This document shows positions 61,368-64,000 of a stretch of 64,000 nt of DNA, piece by piece. The stretch spans positions 1 through 64,000 of the forward strand of contig NZ_JABBXD010000013.1 in the NCBI RefSeq assembly GCF_014750655.1, in the 5' to 3' direction. Made by a program: the position numbers and the translations under genes. Source of the DNA: Salinimonas profundi. GTDB taxonomy: Bacteria > Pseudomonadota > Gammaproteobacteria > Enterobacterales > Alteromonadaceae. The stretch's first letter is position 1, and the number at the start of each line of letters is the position of its first letter. The notes below the pieces were generated by a model, which saw only the letters and a list, made by a program, of their open reading frames with translations, was not told the DNA's origin and did no database searches.

Positions 61368-63962
61368 ATGAAAAATCGTATCCAACCCTGTGCGCTGGCA
61401 GTGACTTTGGCGCTTGCAGGTGTTACTTCTTCATTGTCTGTTAGTGCGCAACAGGCGAACGACACCGCCTCTGATGTCGAGCGCATTTCTGTAACAGGTT
61501 CCAGAATTAAACGTACCGATATTGAGGGTCCCTCTCCTATTCAGTCCATTGATGCCACTATGATTGAAGGCATGGGTTATGAAAATCTTCAGCAGTTACT
61601 CGAACGCATGCCTGCCACAGGCGCTGGTACCTTTTCTACCCGCAATAACAGCCAGGACTCCACCGCCAATGGCGCAGCGGCAGTTTCTCTGCGTGGCATG
61701 GGCCCGGACGCTACACTGGTGTTAATCAACGGCCGACGCGTTGCTATCAGCGCTTTTGCTGAGAGCATCACAAACTCCTTTGTAGATATTAACTCCATTC
61801 CGGTTTCAGCCATTGAGCGTATCGATATCCTGAAAGACGGCGCTTCAGCCATATACGGCTCTGACGCCGTTGCCGGTGTGGTTAACGTTATCCTTAAAAA
61901 GGATTTTGATGGTGTTGAACTGAATGTTGGCTATGGCGGCACGACCGGTCCCAGTTATGACGAAACCACTGCCAATATGGTATGGGGTAACCAGTCAGCC
62001 AAAGCAAGCAGTACGGTGATCCTTGATTACTTTAAAAACAGTCGCCTGGGCGCCGGTGAACTGGGCCGTTTCGGCACCGCGAATCAGTCTCCCTATGGCG
62101 GCATGGATTTTCGCTCCTCCCGCGGTTATCCCGGCTATTTTTATGTCGATGGCGTTAAAACCATCGACCCTGACTGTCCGCCTGAAAATGCAACCGCATC
62201 AGGAAGCTGTCTGTTCGACTATGGCCCCTTCGGTCTGACTATTCCCGAAGCGGAACGCGTTGGCCTGATTGGTCAGTTTGATTATAAACTTGACTCTGAT
62301 CTGACTGTCTTTATGGAAGTGGCTGTGCAGCACAATACGTCCGAGGCAGGTGGCGCCGCCACCCCGTTGGATGAAGATGCGGGCCTTACCGCTCCAGGTA
62401 GCCATCCAAACAATCCATTCGGACAAGACGTTGAAATAGGCCGTTATCGGCCGGTTGATGCCGGTCCCCGCCGCTGGGATATCGTTACCGACACGTTGCG
62501 TTTTGTAGCTGGGTTACGTGGCGAATTAGGAGACTACGCCTGGGAAGCATCGGTACAAAAGGGCCGCAGCAAATCAGAACAAAGTGGTGATCAGAGTCAG
62601 GGCTGGGTACGGGTCGACTGGCTGCAGGAACAGATTAACGCTGGCGCTTATAATCCGTTTGGTGGTGTTACCAATCCCCCTGAGGTGATTGATCAAATCA
62701 CAACCAGCCTGGTACGTCGTGGTGAATCACGGCTGACCAGTGCCGATGCACACATTACCGGCGAAGCGTTTGAGTTCAATGGTGAGATGGTCATGATGGC
62801 GGCTGGTGTGGAATACCGTGAAGAACAGGTTTCGGATATTCCGGACATTCAGTTTCAGCAAGGGCTGATTTTTGGCACCGAGTCGGTGCAGGCAGAAGCC
62901 GAGCGTGATCAGTACGCTGCTTACCTGGAGTTGTCGATACCGCTGCTTGAAACACTGGAACTGCAATTAGCCGGACGCTATGACCATTACAGCGACTTTG
63001 GCAGCACTACTAATCCGAAAATTGCGCTACGCTGGGCCCCTACCGATGAGGTAACAGTCCGTGGTTCGTGGGCACAGGGTTTCCGCGCGCCCTCTCTGGC
63101 ACAGGTTGGCCTGGGGCCGTCTGAAAAGAGCGTGTTCTTTGTTGATCAGTATCGCTGCGAGGCAACCGGTCTTGATTGCGAGTCGCTGGACTATAACATC
63201 CAGTTTTCAGGTAACCCTGACCTGGATGCAGAAGAATCAGAGTCCTGGAATGTGGGCGTTATCTGGGCGCCGGTTCAGGAAATTGGCCTGAGTGTTGATG
63301 TGTGGAGCATCACACAGGATAACAAGATTGACGAGCAACAGTTCGGGCTGGTCTATGATGCTGAGTGCAATGATCAGAACAGCGAAGTCTGTGTACGTTT
63401 ACCACCGCAGGGTGGACAGTCCCTCGGTGTCATTCAAAAGATTTTTAACACCTATCAGAATGTGTCCTCTCAGGAAGCATCCGGTGTTGATATTAGTGCG
63501 GATTATAAGTTGCCCTTCGATGATTACGGACAAGTATCGTTCAGACTGGATTGGTCATATCTGAATGAATTCGAGCGAGACTCGCTCGATTATACCGGTG
63601 AATATCGCTATCCGGAGAATCGCTGGCTATTCAGTACGAACTGGATGCTGGACAACTTTGACGCCAATCTGAATATCAGTTACATCGGCGAGTTTGAGGA
63701 CACGCCAGACATCGACTTTGATGGCGTGCTCGATTTTGAGGAAAACTCATCGCGTACAGTAGACTCGCAAATCCTGGTTGATTTGCAGGGCGGCTATAAT
63801 TTCTCGGACAGTGTTCGGGTTGTTCTGGGCGTGAATAACCTGTTTGATGAAGAACCACCGTTTGCCATCGGCGATGGTGACAGTGATCTTTATGGGTATG
63901 TGGGCAGTGTTCATAACCCAAGAGGCCGATTTGTTTACAGCAAAGTCACCTTACGCTTCTAA
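61368..63962 (+). CDS. TonB-dependent outer-membrane receptor
   Basis: 864 residues from ATG 61368 (AAGGA upstream). Signal peptide ending SVSAQ; the TonB-box-like region is VERISVTGSRIKRTD. Plug about 50-190 with GPSPIQSIDATMIEG, GADATLVLINGRRV-type GPDATLVLINGRRVAISAF and LKDGASAIYGSDAVAGVVNVILKK. The barrel ends with the C-terminal VTLRF. This subtype (VTGSRIKR...) is frequent in Alteromonadales and linked to sugar or peptide uptake. Substrate unknown; single gene with its own terminator. Confidence 0.93.
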   Translation: MKNRIQPCALAVTLALAGVTSSLSVSAQQANDTASDVERISVTGSRIKRTDIEGPSPIQSIDATMIEGMGYENLQQLLERMPATGAGTFSTRNNSQDSTANGAAAVSLRGMGPDATLVLINGRRVAISAFAESITNSFVDINSIPVSAIERIDILKDGASAIYGSDAVAGVVNVILKKDFDGVELNVGYGGTTGPSYDETTANMVWGNQSAKASSTVILDYFKNSRLGAGELGRFGTANQSPYGGMDFRSSRGYPGYFYVDGVKTIDPDCPPENATASGSCLFDYGPFGLTIPEAERVGLIGQFDYKLDSDLTVFMEVAVQHNTSEAGGAATPLDEDAGLTAPGSHPNNPFGQDVEIGRYRPVDAGPRRWDIVTDTLRFVAGLRGELGDYAWEASVQKGRSKSEQSGDQSQGWVRVDWLQEQINAGAYNPFGGVTNPPEVIDQITTSLVRRGESRLTSADAHITGEAFEFNGEMVMMAAGVEYREEQVSDIPDIQFQQGLIFGTESVQAEAERDQYAAYLELSIPLLETLELQLAGRYDHYSDFGSTTNPKIALRWAPTDEVTVRGSWAQGFRAPSLAQVGLGPSEKSVFFVDQYRCEATGLDCESLDYNIQFSGNPDLDAEESESWNVGVIWAPVQEIGLSVDVWSITQDNKIDEQQFGLVYDAECNDQNSEVCVRLPPQGGQSLGVIQKIFNTYQNVSSQEASGVDISADYKLPFDDYGQVSFRLDWSYLNEFERDSLDYTGEYRYPENRWLFSTNWMLDNFDANLNISYIGEFEDTPDIDFDGVLDFEENSSRTVDSQILVDLQGGYNFSDSVRVVLGVNNLFDEEPPFAIGDGDSDLYGYVGSVHNPRGRFVYSKVTLRF

Positions 63963-63965
63963 ACA

Positions 63966-63994
63966 AAAAAAGCCCGCACGACGCGGGCTTTTTT
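63966..63994 (+). terminator. Terminator of the second TonB receptor
   Basis: AAAAAAGCCCGC, loop ACGAC, GCGGGCTTTTTT, three bases after the stop. Confidence 0.95.
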
Positions 63995-64000
63995 CACCAG

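Overview
The window looks like a chromosomal segment of a marine gammaproteobacterium of the Alteromonadaceae type (Alteromonas/Salinimonas-like). The basis is protein resemblance and gene order seen by eye, with no database search: a rnd-ycgL-lytic transglycosylase-ycgM-ycgN block, a full his operon behind a His-rich leader peptide, two large TonB-dependent receptors, several Na+/H+ antiporters (NhaC, NhaB and an Mrp/Mbh-like complex), and alternating patches of compact operons and AT-rich spacers.

Positions 1-6883 are an integron gene-cassette array read on the minus strand. Ten small cassette genes (mostly unknown proteins; one barstar-type inhibitor, one TonB-C-domain lipoprotein, several small membrane proteins, two that look like immunity proteins) alternate with imperfect palindromic attC sites. 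No integrase gene is visible where it should lie (to the right, divergent), so this is a CALIN, an array lacking its integrase, or a detached piece of a larger integron. An IS110/IS1111-type insertion sequence (about 4889-6465) sits exactly in the recombination core of one attC. Its 3' non-coding region carries a 9-nt stretch complementary to the reconstructed attC target across the insertion point, as expected of a guide (seek/bridge) RNA. This is the most interesting feature of the window.

Positions 6884-7240 hold nested palindromes, a run of 13 G and a foldable 78-nt segment, with a gene remnant after them. Then come nhaC (-), an NAPE-PLD-like metallo-hydrolase lipoprotein (+), a helicase IV-like enzyme with C-terminal zinc ribbons (-), a DUF885 lipoprotein (-), a two-lobed aspartyl protease (+), a GFA-family protein, small hypotheticals, an Oar-like TonB receptor (-) and a 935-bp AT-rich spacer.

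Positions 23667-37425 are housekeeping genes: a SpoIIAA-like protein, nhaB behind a structured leader, dsbB, a GNAT acetyltransferase, the ycgN-ycgM-lytic transglycosylase-ycgL-rnd operon, fadD, an alpha/beta hydrolase, an Slp lipoprotein, tsaB and the YoaA/DinG helicase. Positions 37608-45043 form one tightly overlapping operon for a multisubunit cation/proton antiporter with three NuoL/M/N-like subunits. It ends convergent with and overlapping a GH13 amylase.

Positions 46576-51087 carry small envelope and stress genes. Positions 51215-58480 are the complete histidine pathway (hisGDCBHAFIE) under a textbook attenuator. The right end has a short signal peptidase I, two tandem hsp20 genes whose leaders look like ROSE-type RNA thermometers behind a sigma-32-like promoter, an unknown secreted protein and a second TonB receptor. 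No rRNA, tRNA or CRISPR array was seen.
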